From: Paenibacillus segetis | Lineage (GTDB): Bacteria; Bacillota; Bacilli; Paenibacillales; Paenibacillaceae | Direction of reading: 5' to 3' | Assembly (NCBI RefSeq): GCF_014639155.1 | Contig: NZ_BMFT01000005.1 | Span: forward strand, 124,001-188,000 | DNA: 64,000 nt | Shown here: piece after piece, positions 26,487 through 35,880 of the stretch | Layout of the letters: each line of letters opens with the position of its first letter | Numbering within the stretch: the first letter of the stretch is position 1 | Made by a program: the position numbers and the translations under genes | Notes under the pieces: model-generated | Told to the model about the DNA's origin: nothing | Seen by the model: only the letters and a program-made list of their open reading frames with translations | Database searches by the model: none

Positions 26487-26518
26487 TTGACGACGAAAAT
26501 AGCACAGTATATACTGTG
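26487..26518 (+). promoter_or_regulatory. Promoter and GntR operator of the ABC transporter operon
   Basis: TTGACG (26487-26492), 17-base spacer, TATACT (26510-26515). The 16-bp perfect palindrome CACAGTAT|ATACTGTG (26503-26518) covers the -10 box. This is the position expected for repression by the YtrA-type GntR regulator encoded second in the operon. A further half-like CACAGT lies at about 26539. The rest of 26351-26605 shows no gene. Confidence 0.7.
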
Positions 26519-26605
26519 TATAAAGATATAAACAGTAAGCACAGTGGAACAGTGATGTGAATATAGAATTATCTATTTATTAGTTGGCATGAAGGGATGA
26601 TTAGC

Positions 26606-27328
26606 TTGGATACGTGGAGAGATGGATGGGTTATTTTCAAAAAAGAATTGCGCGGAGACCGAATGTATTTGATTGGAAATGTAATTTTTATGTTGTACTT
26701 AGCATTTTCACTCAGCGTTATGATGGGGTCTCATTCCGAAGCAGAGGTTTTAATGAAACCACTCAGTGATTTTTTGATGCTTTTACTCGTTCCACTAACC
26801 GGATTTTTCTTCAGTCGTCGTTCATTTAATTACATTAAAGAAGACTCATACACAAGAATGTTAAAGTACTATCGAACTCTACCGATTCCAATCACTGCAA
26901 TTATGAAGGGACGAATCATTCAACTGTTCATGGCATTAATTTTTAATGGAGTTCTGTTCTATCCATTATTCTTCTGGTTTTCAAGCAATCTCAGAGCTGA
27001 GATGAATATCGGACAGTTTATCGTTTTTATCCTGACATGGACTGGTTATGCCTTACTAATAAACGGTGTTTTTATCTATTTTGAACTGCTTAAGAAGGGC
27101 AGGACCTACTTATGGTTGACAATTAGTATAATTGTATTAGTTGTTGTAATCACTGTGATTTCCCATTTTCTCGGAACGAGTCTAGTTATGCTCCTAGTAG
27201 ATTACTCCAGTCACTTCTCATTCTTATCTCCACTAATGTGGGGGGCGCTAGTTGTAGGAGGGTTGGGTTTCTTCCTACTCATTAAGATAACCAAGCGCAA
27301 ACTGATTGTACGAGATTTAAGATCATAA
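26606..27328 (+). CDS. ABC transporter permease (ABC-2-like)
   Basis: About 240 residues with six hydrophobic segments and a cytoplasmic N-terminus (FKKELRGDRMYLIGN). It looks like a permease paired with the BcrA-like ATPase gene downstream; ligand unknown, but similar YtrA-controlled transporters respond to cell-wall-active peptides. TTG 26606 has AAGGG 9 bases upstream; ATG 26597 follows that site directly and is a less likely start. First gene of a five-gene operon. Confidence 0.75.
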   Translation: MDTWRDGWVIFKKELRGDRMYLIGNVIFMLYLAFSLSVMMGSHSEAEVLMKPLSDFLMLLLVPLTGFFFSRRSFNYIKEDSYTRMLKYYRTLPIPITAIMKGRIIQLFMALIFNGVLFYPLFFWFSSNLRAEMNIGQFIVFILTWTGYALLINGVFIYFELLKKGRTYLWLTISIIVLVVVITVISHFLGTSLVMLLVDYSSHFSFLSPLMWGALVVGGLGFFLLIKITKRKLIVRDLRS

Positions 27329-27373
27329 TGATCAATAATAAGATAGAGCAGAGGTTGGAGGTGAGGTGGAAAG

Positions 27374-27787
27374 GTGTGGATTCCTATTCAAATTAATGAG
27401 AACAGCGCAGAACCGTTGTATCATCAGATCGAAACACAATTGAGATCGTTGATCGTTAGCGGACAGATAGCAGAAGGAACCCTACTTCCTTCCATACGAG
27501 AGTTCGCTGGAAGCTTAAGCTGTAGCGTAATTACCATCCGACGAGTATATCAAGATTTGGAGAATGAAGGACTACTTCGGACGAAACAAGGTACAGGGAC
27601 ATTCGTAGCCAAAGTTGGAGCGGGTGAAAGAAGTGAATACCGAAGAGTAGCTGTACAGGAAGCACTTGAAACGGCCGTTGATGTAGGGATATCAGTACAA
27701 TATGGGAAGCAAGAAATATTGGATTTGTTTCTAGAAACCTTGCGTAAGAAATATCCTAATCATGAAGGAGAGAGTGATCCCGCGTGA
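27374..27787 (+). CDS. GntR family repressor, YtrA subfamily
   Basis: 137 residues. An N-terminal winged helix is clear (PLYHQIETQLRSLIVSGQI, then LPSIREFAGSLSCSVITIRRVYQDLENEGLL, GTGTFV, ~10-80), followed by a short helical C-terminal part without a ligand-binding domain, as in YtrA regulators. Such repressors control the ABC operon they sit in. A GTG start follows GGAGGTGAGGTGG. Its stop overlaps the GTG of the next ATPase gene by 4 bases. Its probable operator is the palindrome at 26503-26518. Confidence 0.92.
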   Translation: MWIPIQINENSAEPLYHQIETQLRSLIVSGQIAEGTLLPSIREFAGSLSCSVITIRRVYQDLENEGLLRTKQGTGTFVAKVGAGERSEYRRVAVQEALETAVDVGISVQYGKQEILDLFLETLRKKYPNHEGESDPA

Positions 27788-28680
27788 TAGAACAGATGGC
27801 AGTGGAGCTACTAGGAGCGGTAAATCGGGGACGCAGAAAAACAATTGGACCGATAAATGTACAATTTCCAGCAGGATATATAGTTGCATTGGTTGGACCG
27901 AACGGTGCCGGAAAAAGTACGCTTTTGCAAATGATTATGCAGATTATTTCGTTAGATGATGGAGAAATAAAATGGTTCGGTGAAACAGCGAAAGACCTTC
28001 TAAGGCTGGAACTGAAACAAAAAATTGCTTATGTAGAAGAGTCGCCAGCCACCGAGGAAAATTATCAGACTGTGGAAGAGGCGGCAGATTTCCGATCACA
28101 CTGGTATCCTGATTGGGACCAACGTCGATTCGAAGAATTAATAACCCGCTTTGAGGTTCCAAGACGTGAACGCTTAAATCGGATGTCTAAAGGTGAACGG
28201 CGTAAATTCGAGATCATTGTCGCGCTTGCAACGCGTCCTAAACTACTTTTATTAGATGAACCTACTTCGGGACTCGATCCATTCGTCTGGAAGGAAATGA
28301 TCGAAGAGCTTCGCAATTGTATGGAGAGAGAAGAGATGACTATCGTCTTATCTACTCATATTGTTGAAGAAGTGAAGCGTCTCGCTGATTATATTGTATT
28401 GGTTCATCAAGGCCAAACGCTAGGTATGGTGGAGAAAGATACACTCTATGGTAGCTGGAAAGAAATTTGGGTTCGCGGCGAGCTTGTAGGAATTGAAGAG
28501 ATTCCAGAGGTGATCTTGTGCCAGAATGACGGTCCTTCGATTAGTAAGCTGATTATCCGAGATAACGGTGACGGTTGGAATCATCATCCGAGGTTGAAAG
28601 AACTTCAGGTCATTAAAAGCCGTGGTCTGGATTTGGAAGAAATTTTGGAACTATGGATCAAGGGGCATAAGCCCCAATAA
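27784..28680 (+). CDS. ABC transporter ATP-binding protein (YtrB/BcrA-like)
   Basis: 298 residues. Walker A GPNGAGKST (~39-47), signature MSKGERRK (~135), Walker B LLLLDEPTSGLDP, and switch His in STHIVEEV. The signature has KGE in place of SGG, as often in this subfamily. The C-terminal ~80 residues are an extra domain. Coupled to the GntR gene by a 4-base overlap (GTGA); likely energises the permease at 26.6 kb. Confidence 0.92.
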   Translation: MIEQMAVELLGAVNRGRRKTIGPINVQFPAGYIVALVGPNGAGKSTLLQMIMQIISLDDGEIKWFGETAKDLLRLELKQKIAYVEESPATEENYQTVEEAADFRSHWYPDWDQRRFEELITRFEVPRRERLNRMSKGERRKFEIIVALATRPKLLLLDEPTSGLDPFVWKEMIEELRNCMEREEMTIVLSTHIVEEVKRLADYIVLVHQGQTLGMVEKDTLYGSWKEIWVRGELVGIEEIPEVILCQNDGPSISKLIIRDNGDGWNHHPRLKELQVIKSRGLDLEEILELWIKGHKPQ

Positions 28681-28713
28681 TAAATCATGAGAAGAGAAGA
28701 GGGAGTAATAAAT

Positions 28714-29619
28714 ATGGCTAATCCTTTAATTCTAGAGCAAGTAGTTAAGGAGTTTGGTGAGAAGACAGCGGTAAGTGAAATATCGCTACAGGTTGAGAAG
28801 GGTGAAATTTATGGTCTGCTCGGAGCCAATGGAGCTGGTAAAACGACAACCATGCGAATGGTACTGGGACTGATTTATCCAGATCGTGGCCAGATTCTGT
28901 ATCACGGGAAGCCTTTCGGTGATGAACTGCAACGTGGAATGGGTTATTTGCCGGAAGAACGTGGGTTGTATCCAAAAGTAAAAATTAGTGAGCAAATAAA
29001 GTATCTAGCTCGTTTACGTGGTATGTCAGCTTCGGATGCAGATAAGAGTCTTCGTTACTGGCTCGATCGCTTTGAAGTCCCAGAATATTATGATAAGAAG
29101 ATTGAAGAATTATCTAAAGGTAATCAGCAAAAGATGGGATTTATCGCTGCAGTTGTGCACAAACCAGAAATTCTGATTTTGGATGAAGCATTCAGCGGAC
29201 TCGACCCTGTCAATGTAGAACTACTCAAGGAAACAGTGATTGAGCTTCGAAATGCGGGTACGAGTATTCTATTCTCCACGCATCGGATGGAGCATGTCGA
29301 GGAATTGTGCCGTAACATTACGATTCTCGATCGTTCGAAGACGGTACTACAAGGTAACTTAAGAGAGATCAAGAAACGTTACCCGAGGGAAGAAGTCATT
29401 CTTCATACAACGAGTGAAGTGAATGGACTGGAGCAGATCGAAGGTGTGAAGGCAGTTGAGCGCAAAGAGAGAGGGTATAAAATTTCCATCTCCAATGTCG
29501 CAGCGGCAAAGGAAATATTACGTAAAGCAATGGATGAAAGTGAAGTAGAGCATTTCGAAATTATGGAACCAACACTTAATCAAATTTTCATTAAAGAGGT
29601 AGGTGAGTCGAATGAATAA
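28714..29619 (+). CDS. ABC transporter ATP-binding protein (NatA-like)
   Basis: 301 residues. Walker A GANGAGKTT (~33-41), signature LSKGNQQK (~135), Walker B LILDEAFSGLDP, STHRMEHVE. The C-terminal domain (TSEVNGLEQIEGV) is typical of the DUF4162/NatA type. ATG 28714 with AGAGGGAG upstream starts the domain; the GTG/ATG further upstream does not add similarity. It overlaps the next permease gene, with which it should form an exporter of the NatAB/YhaQP type. Confidence 0.92.
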   Translation: MANPLILEQVVKEFGEKTAVSEISLQVEKGEIYGLLGANGAGKTTTMRMVLGLIYPDRGQILYHGKPFGDELQRGMGYLPEERGLYPKVKISEQIKYLARLRGMSASDADKSLRYWLDRFEVPEYYDKKIEELSKGNQQKMGFIAAVVHKPEILILDEAFSGLDPVNVELLKETVIELRNAGTSILFSTHRMEHVEELCRNITILDRSKTVLQGNLREIKKRYPREEVILHTTSEVNGLEQIEGVKAVERKERGYKISISNVAAAKEILRKAMDESEVEHFEIMEPTLNQIFIKEVGESNE

Positions 29620-30898
29620 AATGAGTACTGTAATCGGCTTTACTTTTATAAATAAGGTAAAAACCAAATCATTCATCGTCACAACACTGATTTTAGCTAT
29701 ATTAGTATCGATTGGTCTTAATTTACCTTACTTCATTGACAAGTTTACAGGAGATGATGGAGCACCAGCTCAGATTGGACTCGTATACGGTAATCAACCT
29801 GAAATCGTGGAATCGTTAAAAAATTTCGGGGAGAAACAGACTGGAAATACGTACTCTTTTGTAAAGTATGATGCAGCGGATGAAGCAACGCTGAAGAAGG
29901 ATATTGAGGATGGGAAGATTGATGGTTACCTCAGTTTCAATCAAGGAACTGAAGGAGCTTTTCCAGAAGTAAGCTATATCTCGAATAAAGATAGTATGAA
30001 CGCTAGTCTTGCGGCTTCTTTACAAGCGGCACTTCAAAGCGTAAAAACTCAATATATTACCAAGGGTTCACTTACCGCAGAGCAAGTAGCTGAGATCAAT
30101 ATGCCAGTGCACATTGAGACAATCAAAGCGCAGGCGGGCGAGCAAGGAGCCGCAGGAACAGATGAAGGCGAAAAAGCAACGAACACGATCAACTACATTG
30201 TCGTGTATCTCCTTATTATCCTGTTCTTCATGACGAATATGATGACAGGGAATATGATCGCTGCTGAAGTAACAGCCGAGAAGAGCTCACGCATTATGGA
30301 AATTTTGATTACTAGTGTATCCCCACTTGCACAGATGTTCGGTAAAATCATCGGAATGTTCTTTGTCGGGTTAATTCAAATTGTTATCTTCGGTGTTGTA
30401 GTGGCTGTTAACATCTCATTACCACATAACTCCGGAATACTGACTGAATTTAATCTTGATATATCACAAATTAGTGTGCAAGTTCTTGTGCTAGGTTTGG
30501 TCTTCTATATTCTAGGATATTTCTTGTATGCTACATTGTTTGCAGCCATCGGCTCGCTTGTGAGCCGGACAGAGGAATTAGGGCAGGCTATTATGCCAAT
30601 CACGATGTTATCGCTCGCAACGTTCTACGTTGGAATATTCAGTATCAGCACACCTAACTCGATGTTGCTGAAAGTGTGCACCTATATACCATTTGTTTCT
30701 CCGGTATCCATGCTAGTGCGAATCGGACTTGGCGATATAGCCATCTGGGAGATTGCAGCATCACTAGCGATCCTGGCTGTGTCCATCCTATTATTCGGAT
30801 GGTTATCCGCTAAGATTTATCGTACGGGTGTCCTTCTCTACGGAAAACGCCCATCATTTAAGGAACTACGTAAAGCTATGAAGGCTTATAAGATATAA
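29612..30898 (+). CDS. ABC transporter permease (NatB/YhaP-like)
   Basis: 428 residues. One N-terminal transmembrane helix (~13-35), a large extracytoplasmic domain (~40-195), then five hydrophobic helices with the ABC-2 block TAEKSSRIMEILITSVSP (~220-240). It pairs with the preceding NatA-like ATPase. The ATG lies inside the end of that gene (8-base overlap) with AGGTGAG as ribosome binding site. The wider role may be removal of membrane-active compounds or Na+ (as for NatAB), which cannot be decided from sequence. Confidence 0.9.
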   Translation: MNKMSTVIGFTFINKVKTKSFIVTTLILAILVSIGLNLPYFIDKFTGDDGAPAQIGLVYGNQPEIVESLKNFGEKQTGNTYSFVKYDAADEATLKKDIEDGKIDGYLSFNQGTEGAFPEVSYISNKDSMNASLAASLQAALQSVKTQYITKGSLTAEQVAEINMPVHIETIKAQAGEQGAAGTDEGEKATNTINYIVVYLLIILFFMTNMMTGNMIAAEVTAEKSSRIMEILITSVSPLAQMFGKIIGMFFVGLIQIVIFGVVVAVNISLPHNSGILTEFNLDISQISVQVLVLGLVFYILGYFLYATLFAAIGSLVSRTEELGQAIMPITMLSLATFYVGIFSISTPNSMLLKVCTYIPFVSPVSMLVRIGLGDIAIWEIAASLAILAVSILLFGWLSAKIYRTGVLLYGKRPSFKELRKAMKAYKI

Positions 30899-30956
30899 GA
30901 TAACTTGTCAATCAGACAGAGTATAGGAACCCAATATAATTGTGGAGGCTAACTCA

Positions 30957-31154
30957 ATGGAAAATTCCGATAAAAATAAGTATGCTGGTTTATATCTGAT
31001 TTCATCCGCTTTATCTGCAATTTATTATCTTAATACACGATTTGAACTGGGTATTCCCGACTTTGTCCAAGGAGTTATTATGGGAGCTGCAATGGTCGGA
31101 ATGGTGACATTCGTATGGAAGATGGGAAAACTGATGGGGAAAAAGGCGGCGTAA
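30957..31154 (+). CDS. Small membrane protein
   Basis: 65 residues with two hydrophobic helices (AGLYLISSALSAIYYL; VIMGAAMVGMVTFVW) and a basic C-terminus. TGGAGG lies 8 bases before the ATG. It is 58 bases behind the NatB-like gene and in front of the terminator, so it is probably the last gene of that operon. Function unknown. Confidence 0.65.
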   Translation: MENSDKNKYAGLYLISSALSAIYYLNTRFELGIPDFVQGVIMGAAMVGMVTFVWKMGKLMGKKAA

Positions 31155-31201
31155 GTACAAGGTAACTCTACAACATATTGAACGAATTGTTGTTAGGTGT
31201 T

Positions 31202-31242
31202 AGCCCTCTACTGTGTTTATTACACGGGTAGAGGGCTTTTTC
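31202..31242 (+). terminator. Terminator of the GntR/ABC operon
   Basis: Perfect 10-bp stem AGCCCTCTAC (31202-31211) with GTAGAGGGCT (31228-31237), followed by a T-rich stretch. Confidence 0.88.
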
Positions 31243-31261
31243 TATCAGGTATTTGGTTTAA

Positions 31262-31278
31262 GGTCAAATAAGGTCAAA
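31262..31278 (+). promoter_or_regulatory. CtsR box 1 (perfect)
   Basis: GGTCAAA-TAA-GGTCAAA is an exact direct heptad repeat of the CtsR operator. It lies about 95 bases upstream of the -35 box of the hsp20 promoter, so it may act cooperatively with box 2 or regulate a second, upstream start. Confidence 0.85.
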
Positions 31279-31356
31279 TTATTAAAAATATATATTTTTT
31301 AGCGAAAAAATAGACCTATTTGCCAGATTTCCGACTAATACGGGCTTATATCAATT

Positions 31357-31385
31357 TTGTGTTCCCTTAATAAGGGGACTATAAT
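31357..31385 (+). promoter_or_regulatory. SigA promoter of the hsp20-J protein-clpB operon
   Basis: TTGTGT (31357-31362), 17-base spacer, TATAAT (31380-31385). The predicted start point at about 31392 lies just in front of CtsR box 2. Confidence 0.75.
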
Positions 31386-31395
31386 AAAGCCATAA

Positions 31396-31412
31396 GGTCA
31401 AAGAAAGTCAAA
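31396..31412 (+). promoter_or_regulatory. CtsR box 2
   Basis: GGTCAAA-GAA-AGTCAAA matches the CtsR consensus, and a third overlapping GTCAAA follows at 31413. It overlaps the expected transcription start, the classical repressing position. Confidence 0.88.
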
Positions 31413-31439
31413 GTCAAATTTTAGAGAGGAGAATGAAAC

Positions 31440-31889
31440 ATGTTTGATTTAGTTCCTTTTGGTAAACGCAGAGATGATGCTTTTGGTGTGCTGGCTAGGT
31501 CTTTGAATGACGTATTTAATGATGATTTCTTTGCACCCATCAAAAGCTCTACGATGTCTTTTAGAACGGATATCCGTGAAAGTGAGCAAGCGTATCTGAT
31601 CGAAGCTGAGCTTCCAGGTTTTAAAAAAGAAGAAATCGACATTGATTTCACCAATCCGTATTTGACGATCAAAGCTGTACGCAAAGAAGATAATACTGAA
31701 GAAAATAATGAACATCAAATAGTACGCCGAGAACGCCGATACGGGGAATACGTTCGGAGATTCTATGTGCAAGATATAGAGGAAGAAGGCATCCGTGCTT
31801 CGTTAAAAGATGGCATGCTCATGCTTGAGGTTCCGAAACGGAATAAAACACAAGGAAAGCGTATTGAAATTCAAGATAGCGAATCTTGA
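31440..31889 (+). CDS. Hsp20/alpha-crystallin family small heat-shock protein
   Basis: 149 residues. The alpha-crystallin domain covers ~40-135 (FRTDIRESEQAYLIEAELPGF, then YVQDIEEEGIRASLKDGMLMLEVPK), ending with the C-terminal RIEIQ tail. Binds unfolding proteins and holds them for refolding by DnaK/ClpB. AGAGAGGAG precedes the ATG. It is the first gene behind the two CtsR boxes. Confidence 0.95.
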   Translation: MFDLVPFGKRRDDAFGVLARSLNDVFNDDFFAPIKSSTMSFRTDIRESEQAYLIEAELPGFKKEEIDIDFTNPYLTIKAVRKEDNTEENNEHQIVRRERRYGEYVRRFYVQDIEEEGIRASLKDGMLMLEVPKRNKTQGKRIEIQDSES

Positions 31890-32065
31890 GAGATGTAATC
31901 TAAGTTGAGGTTGGAACGGTAAGTTTCATGATATATGGATTTTTTAAATAAGGTAGTTCGTATAACAGGCGCATTGTAGTAGGAAGTTTCATACTATGGT
32001 GCGTCTTTTCTCAGAATTATTGAATGAAATTAGTGAAATCATATGGAAGAAAGGAGGGGACGGAA

Positions 32066-33055
32066 ATGGCTGTAAAAAGCTATTACGAGATTTTGGGCGT
32101 AAGTAAAACGGCATCCAAGCAGGAAATTAAGAAGGCTTATCAGAAGCTCGCCAAGAAGTGGCATCCCGATGTCAATAAAGCACCGGAAGCTGAGGCTAAA
32201 TTTAAGGAAGTGGCTGAAGCGTATGAAGTACTAGGCAGTGAGGAGAAACGCAAGGAATATGACGATCTGCAGCGGTATGGCTTCGGTAGTGGAAGAGCTA
32301 ACGGTACTAAGACTGGCGGAGCTCCATTTGGGGATGCGCCCTTTGGTGCAGGCTGGAGTGGGAGTTATTCTTACGGAAACTCAGGCATACCTGAAGAAGA
32401 CCTGTTTGGCATGTTCTTTGGGAATCGGGGGGGAGATCGAACGGGTTTTGACTTCTTCTCTGGAAATGGAAACGCGCGGCAAGCTAGTAGCACCATGCAA
32501 GCTCAGTTGGATATTTCGCTGGAGCAGGCTTATAAAGGTGGGAGCGTAAGAGTACAGGTAGGCGGTTCAAACGTGAATGTGAATATTCCAGCACGGTCGC
32601 ATGAAGGTACAGTGCTTAAGATAGAAGATAACGTTCTGAATGGTATGACTTCGGGTGGCGATTTGTTAATCACGCTGCATATTTTACCTCATGAAATTTA
32701 TGAACCTAGAGATGGTGACTTACACGGAACTGTGGAAATTGCTCCATGGCAAGCTGTGTTGGGAGGAGAAAGTAAAGTACCGTTACCAGATGGCAGTGCT
32801 GTGAAACTGAAAATTCCTGCAGGTATTCAAAGTGGTAAGACATTACGTATTCCTGGTAAGGGCTTAAAGCGTGAGAATGGTACGAATGGAGATATCTTGC
32901 TTGGAATTGAGATCGTTATTCCGAAGTCAACCAGCGAAATAGAGAAAAACCTATACCGTAAACTAGCCGAATCTTCTAGCTTTCAAGCAGGTCTCAAAAG
33001 GCAAAGAAGAAAACCACGGCGAGAAAGTAATAGATATGAAGAACGAAAGGTGTGA
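32066..33055 (+). CDS. DnaJ-type co-chaperone without zinc finger (CbpA-like)
   Basis: 329 residues. J domain 1-70 with HPD at 33-35, a G/F-rich linker (~75-150), and the C-terminal substrate-binding domains (~160-310). The CxxCxGxG zinc repeats of DnaJ are absent, so it is a type II J protein like CbpA. It stimulates DnaK. ATG 32066 follows GAAAGGAGGGG; the frame from 32024 lies before it. It sits between hsp20 and clpB, overlapping the clpB upstream signals, so the three likely form one disaggregation operon. Confidence 0.93.
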   Translation: MAVKSYYEILGVSKTASKQEIKKAYQKLAKKWHPDVNKAPEAEAKFKEVAEAYEVLGSEEKRKEYDDLQRYGFGSGRANGTKTGGAPFGDAPFGAGWSGSYSYGNSGIPEEDLFGMFFGNRGGDRTGFDFFSGNGNARQASSTMQAQLDISLEQAYKGGSVRVQVGGSNVNVNIPARSHEGTVLKIEDNVLNGMTSGGDLLITLHILPHEIYEPRDGDLHGTVEIAPWQAVLGGESKVPLPDGSAVKLKIPAGIQSGKTLRIPGKGLKRENGTNGDILLGIEIVIPKSTSEIEKNLYRKLAESSSFQAGLKRQRRKPRRESNRYEERKV

Positions 33056-33060
33056 GAATT

Positions 33061-35679
33061 ATGGATTTTAATAAATTAACACAGAAGCTGCAGGAAGCTG
33101 TCGCAGCAGCGCAATCTTTAGCCTCTGATAGTGGGCATCAGGAGATTGATCATCTCCATCTGTTGAAGGCTTTGCTTCAGCAGCATGAAGGCTTACTGCC
33201 AAGATTGCTGCAGAAGATGAATATTCCAGTAAATGAACTTCTACTCAGTACGGATCAGTTGCTCCGGCGTAAGCCAAGCGTCAGTGGATCTGGGGCGGGA
33301 ACGGTACGGTTGTATGCTTCACCATCGCTGATACGTGTGCTGGAGAAGGCGGAAAAAGAAGCTGCACAAATGCAGGATGAGTTCGTTGCCGTGGAACATG
33401 CGGTGCTGGCGATGGTATCCGATTCCAGCAAGGAGAACCGTGAACTACGTGACTTGTTTACTAGTCGCGGGGTAACGCGAGATAAGCTACTGTCAGTACT
33501 AGCTGAAATTCGTGGGCATCAACGGGTGACAAGTCGGGAGCCGGAAGCAACCTACGAGGTTTTGGAGAAATACGGGCGGGATCTTGTTGCGGAGGTTCGG
33601 GCAGGGAAAATTGATCCGGTCATCGGTCGTGATGGTGAGATTCGTCGGGTCATCCGCATTTTGTCTCGTAAAACGAAGAATAATCCGGTGTTGATCGGGG
33701 AACCTGGTGTTGGTAAAACGGCGATTGTTGAAGGTTTAGCACACCGGATTGTACGTAAAGACGTTCCGGAGGGACTAAAGGACAAGACGATCTTTTCACT
33801 CGATATGAGCGCGCTTGTAGCAGGGGCTAAGTATCGCGGAGAATTCGAAGAGCGTCTACAGGCTGTATTGAAAGAAATTCGTGAGAGCAACGGGCGGATT
33901 ATCCTCTTTATTGATGAGTTGCATACCATTGTAGGTGCAGGTAAAACAGAAGGTGCGATGGATGCGGGCAATATGCTGAAGCCGATGTTGGCCAGAGGCG
34001 AGCTTCACTGCATCGGTGCAACGACACTTGATGAATATAGGAAATACATTGAGAAAGACCCCGCACTGGAACGTCGCTTCCAACAGGTACTGGTCAGTGA
34101 ACCTGATGTAGAGGATACAATCTCGATCTTGCGTGGACTCAAAGAACGATTTGAGGTTCACCATGGGGTCAAAATTCATGATAGCGCACTTGTGGCAGCA
34201 GGGGTTCTTTCCAATCGATATATTACAGACCGTTATCTACCTGATAAGGCGATTGACCTTGTGGACGAAGCCTGCGCAATGATCCGCACAGAGATTGATT
34301 CGATGCCTGGTGAGATGGATGAAGTAACAAGACGACTGATGCAGATGGAGATTGAAGAAGCTGCATTGAAGAAGGAAACCGATGATGCCAGCAAGCGTCG
34401 CCTGGAAACACTGCAGCGGGAATTGGCCGATCTTAAGGAGAAACAACTGGGGATGTCCGCACGTTGGGAGAAAGAAAAGTCGGCCATTCAAGGGATCCGC
34501 GATATCAAAAAACGGTTAGAGCAGGCACGTAAAGATTTGGTGGATGCACAAGAGGAATATGACCTCAATAAATCGGCTGAATTGAGCTATGGTATTATTC
34601 CTGATTTGGAGCGGCAGTTGAAGGCTGCAGAAGAAGCCGCGCAGCAGGATCAGGATACTAGACTGCTTCGCGAAGCTGTGACCGAGGAAGAGATTGCCGA
34701 TATTGTCTCCAAGTGGACTGGCGTTCCGGTTAGTCGTTTAGTAGAGGGCGAACGTGAAAAGCTGCTGCGGCTGGAAGAAACCCTGCATGAACGGGTTGTT
34801 GGGCAGGAGGAAGCAGTTAGTCTGGTTGCGGATGCTGTGCTTAGGGCTAGAGCCGGAATTAAGGACCCTAATCGGCCGATTGGCTCGTTCCTGTTCCTTG
34901 GCCCAACAGGGGTTGGTAAGACCGAGTTAGCTAAGGCACTCTCCGTGTCCTTATTTGACCGCGAAGACGGAATGATTCGTATTGATATGTCGGAGTATAT
35001 GGAGAAGCATAGTGTTTCCCGTCTTGTTGGCGCACCTCCTGGTTATGTCGGGTATGAGGAAGGCGGACAACTTACGGAAGCCGTGCGACGTCAGCCCTAT
35101 ACGGTTGTACTACTGGATGAAGTTGAGAAGGCGCATCCCGATGTATTTAATATTCTATTGCAATTGCTGGATGATGGACGGTTAACTGATTCACAGGGTA
35201 GGATCGTCGATTTCAAGAATACAATCATCATCATGACTTCGAATATTGGTTCACCACATCTCATTCAAGGCACCGATGATAACGGTGAGCTTACAGAAGC
35301 AGTTAAGGACATGGTCATGAAGGATCTTAGAGGTCATTTTCGCCCTGAATTCCTAAATCGTGTGGATGACATCATCATGTTCAAACCGCTGGCCCTTAGC
35401 GAAATCGAGCAGATTGTAGATAAGTTAGTGAACGAATTACGTTTGCGCCTAGCAGAGCGTGGGATTGGACTTGTACTAAATGAAGCGGCAATCCAGTTTA
35501 TTGCCAAGGAGGGATTTGATCCTGTCTATGGTGCAAGACCATTGAAACGGTTCATTCAGCATAGCCTGGAGACCCGCGTGGCACGTGCGCTCATCGGTGG
35601 TGAAGCTGAAGAGGGTTCGGTAATTGAGGTTCACGAGTCGGGTGGCGAGTTGTTAGTATCAATTACAAAACAGGATTAA
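33061..35679 (+). CDS. clpB: ATP-dependent disaggregase ClpB
   Basis: 872 residues. Double Clp N-domain (1-145), AAA1 with GEPGVGKT near 213, long coiled-coil middle domain (~410-530, rich in E/K/R), AAA2 with GPTGVGKT near 614 and the pore loop YVGYEEGG, Clp D2-small domain at the end. Middle domain of full length marks it as ClpB, not ClpC or ClpE. With DnaK/J it rescues aggregated proteins. The ATG at 33061 has AAGGTGTGAG upstream, just behind the J-protein stop. Controlled by CtsR in several Firmicutes. Confidence 0.96.
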   Translation: MDFNKLTQKLQEAVAAAQSLASDSGHQEIDHLHLLKALLQQHEGLLPRLLQKMNIPVNELLLSTDQLLRRKPSVSGSGAGTVRLYASPSLIRVLEKAEKEAAQMQDEFVAVEHAVLAMVSDSSKENRELRDLFTSRGVTRDKLLSVLAEIRGHQRVTSREPEATYEVLEKYGRDLVAEVRAGKIDPVIGRDGEIRRVIRILSRKTKNNPVLIGEPGVGKTAIVEGLAHRIVRKDVPEGLKDKTIFSLDMSALVAGAKYRGEFEERLQAVLKEIRESNGRIILFIDELHTIVGAGKTEGAMDAGNMLKPMLARGELHCIGATTLDEYRKYIEKDPALERRFQQVLVSEPDVEDTISILRGLKERFEVHHGVKIHDSALVAAGVLSNRYITDRYLPDKAIDLVDEACAMIRTEIDSMPGEMDEVTRRLMQMEIEEAALKKETDDASKRRLETLQRELADLKEKQLGMSARWEKEKSAIQGIRDIKKRLEQARKDLVDAQEEYDLNKSAELSYGIIPDLERQLKAAEEAAQQDQDTRLLREAVTEEEIADIVSKWTGVPVSRLVEGEREKLLRLEETLHERVVGQEEAVSLVADAVLRARAGIKDPNRPIGSFLFLGPTGVGKTELAKALSVSLFDREDGMIRIDMSEYMEKHSVSRLVGAPPGYVGYEEGGQLTEAVRRQPYTVVLLDEVEKAHPDVFNILLQLLDDGRLTDSQGRIVDFKNTIIIMTSNIGSPHLIQGTDDNGELTEAVKDMVMKDLRGHFRPEFLNRVDDIIMFKPLALSEIEQIVDKLVNELRLRLAERGIGLVLNEAAIQFIAKEGFDPVYGARPLKRFIQHSLETRVARALIGGEAEEGSVIEVHESGGELLVSITKQD

Positions 35680-35686
35680 CATTAAT

Positions 35687-35729
35687 GAAAGGGCGTCCCA
35701 AGAGCCATTATGGTAAGGGACGCCCTTTC
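35687..35729 (+). terminator. Terminator-like hairpin after clpB
   Basis: Perfect 13-bp stem GAAAGGGCGTCCC (35687-35699) with GGGACGCCCTTTC (35717-35729). The following bases are not T-rich, so efficiency is uncertain. Confidence 0.65.
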
Positions 35730-35733
35730 GTGT

Positions 35734-35871
35734 AAAAAAGAAACTGGGATTTCAATCAGTGATTATATTCAAAGAGAACGAATTAAGAAAGCCAAGCAAC
35801 TGATGAGCTATCGAGTAAATTTAGAAATCATAGGGGAATTACACTTTAAGATTTTGGAGGTTAGGAAGTAG
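35734..35871 (+). pseudogene. Remnant of an AraC-family regulator (C-terminal part)
   Basis: One frame reads KKETGISISDYIQRERIKKA, then KQLMSYRVNLEIIGELHF and a TAG at 35869. This matches the start of the second helix-turn-helix of AraC regulators (ETGxSISDYIQRERI). The preceding DNA-binding part and the final FSSQSYF-like motif are missing and no start codon or ribosome binding site is present, so it is a decayed fragment left between clpB and the acyltransferase gene. Confidence 0.6.
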
Positions 35872-35880
35872 GGACTAACT

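Noticed and set aside
26606..31154. Lantibiotic biosynthesis cluster
   Set aside because: There is no precursor peptide or modification enzyme near the ABC genes; only sensing and export functions are present.
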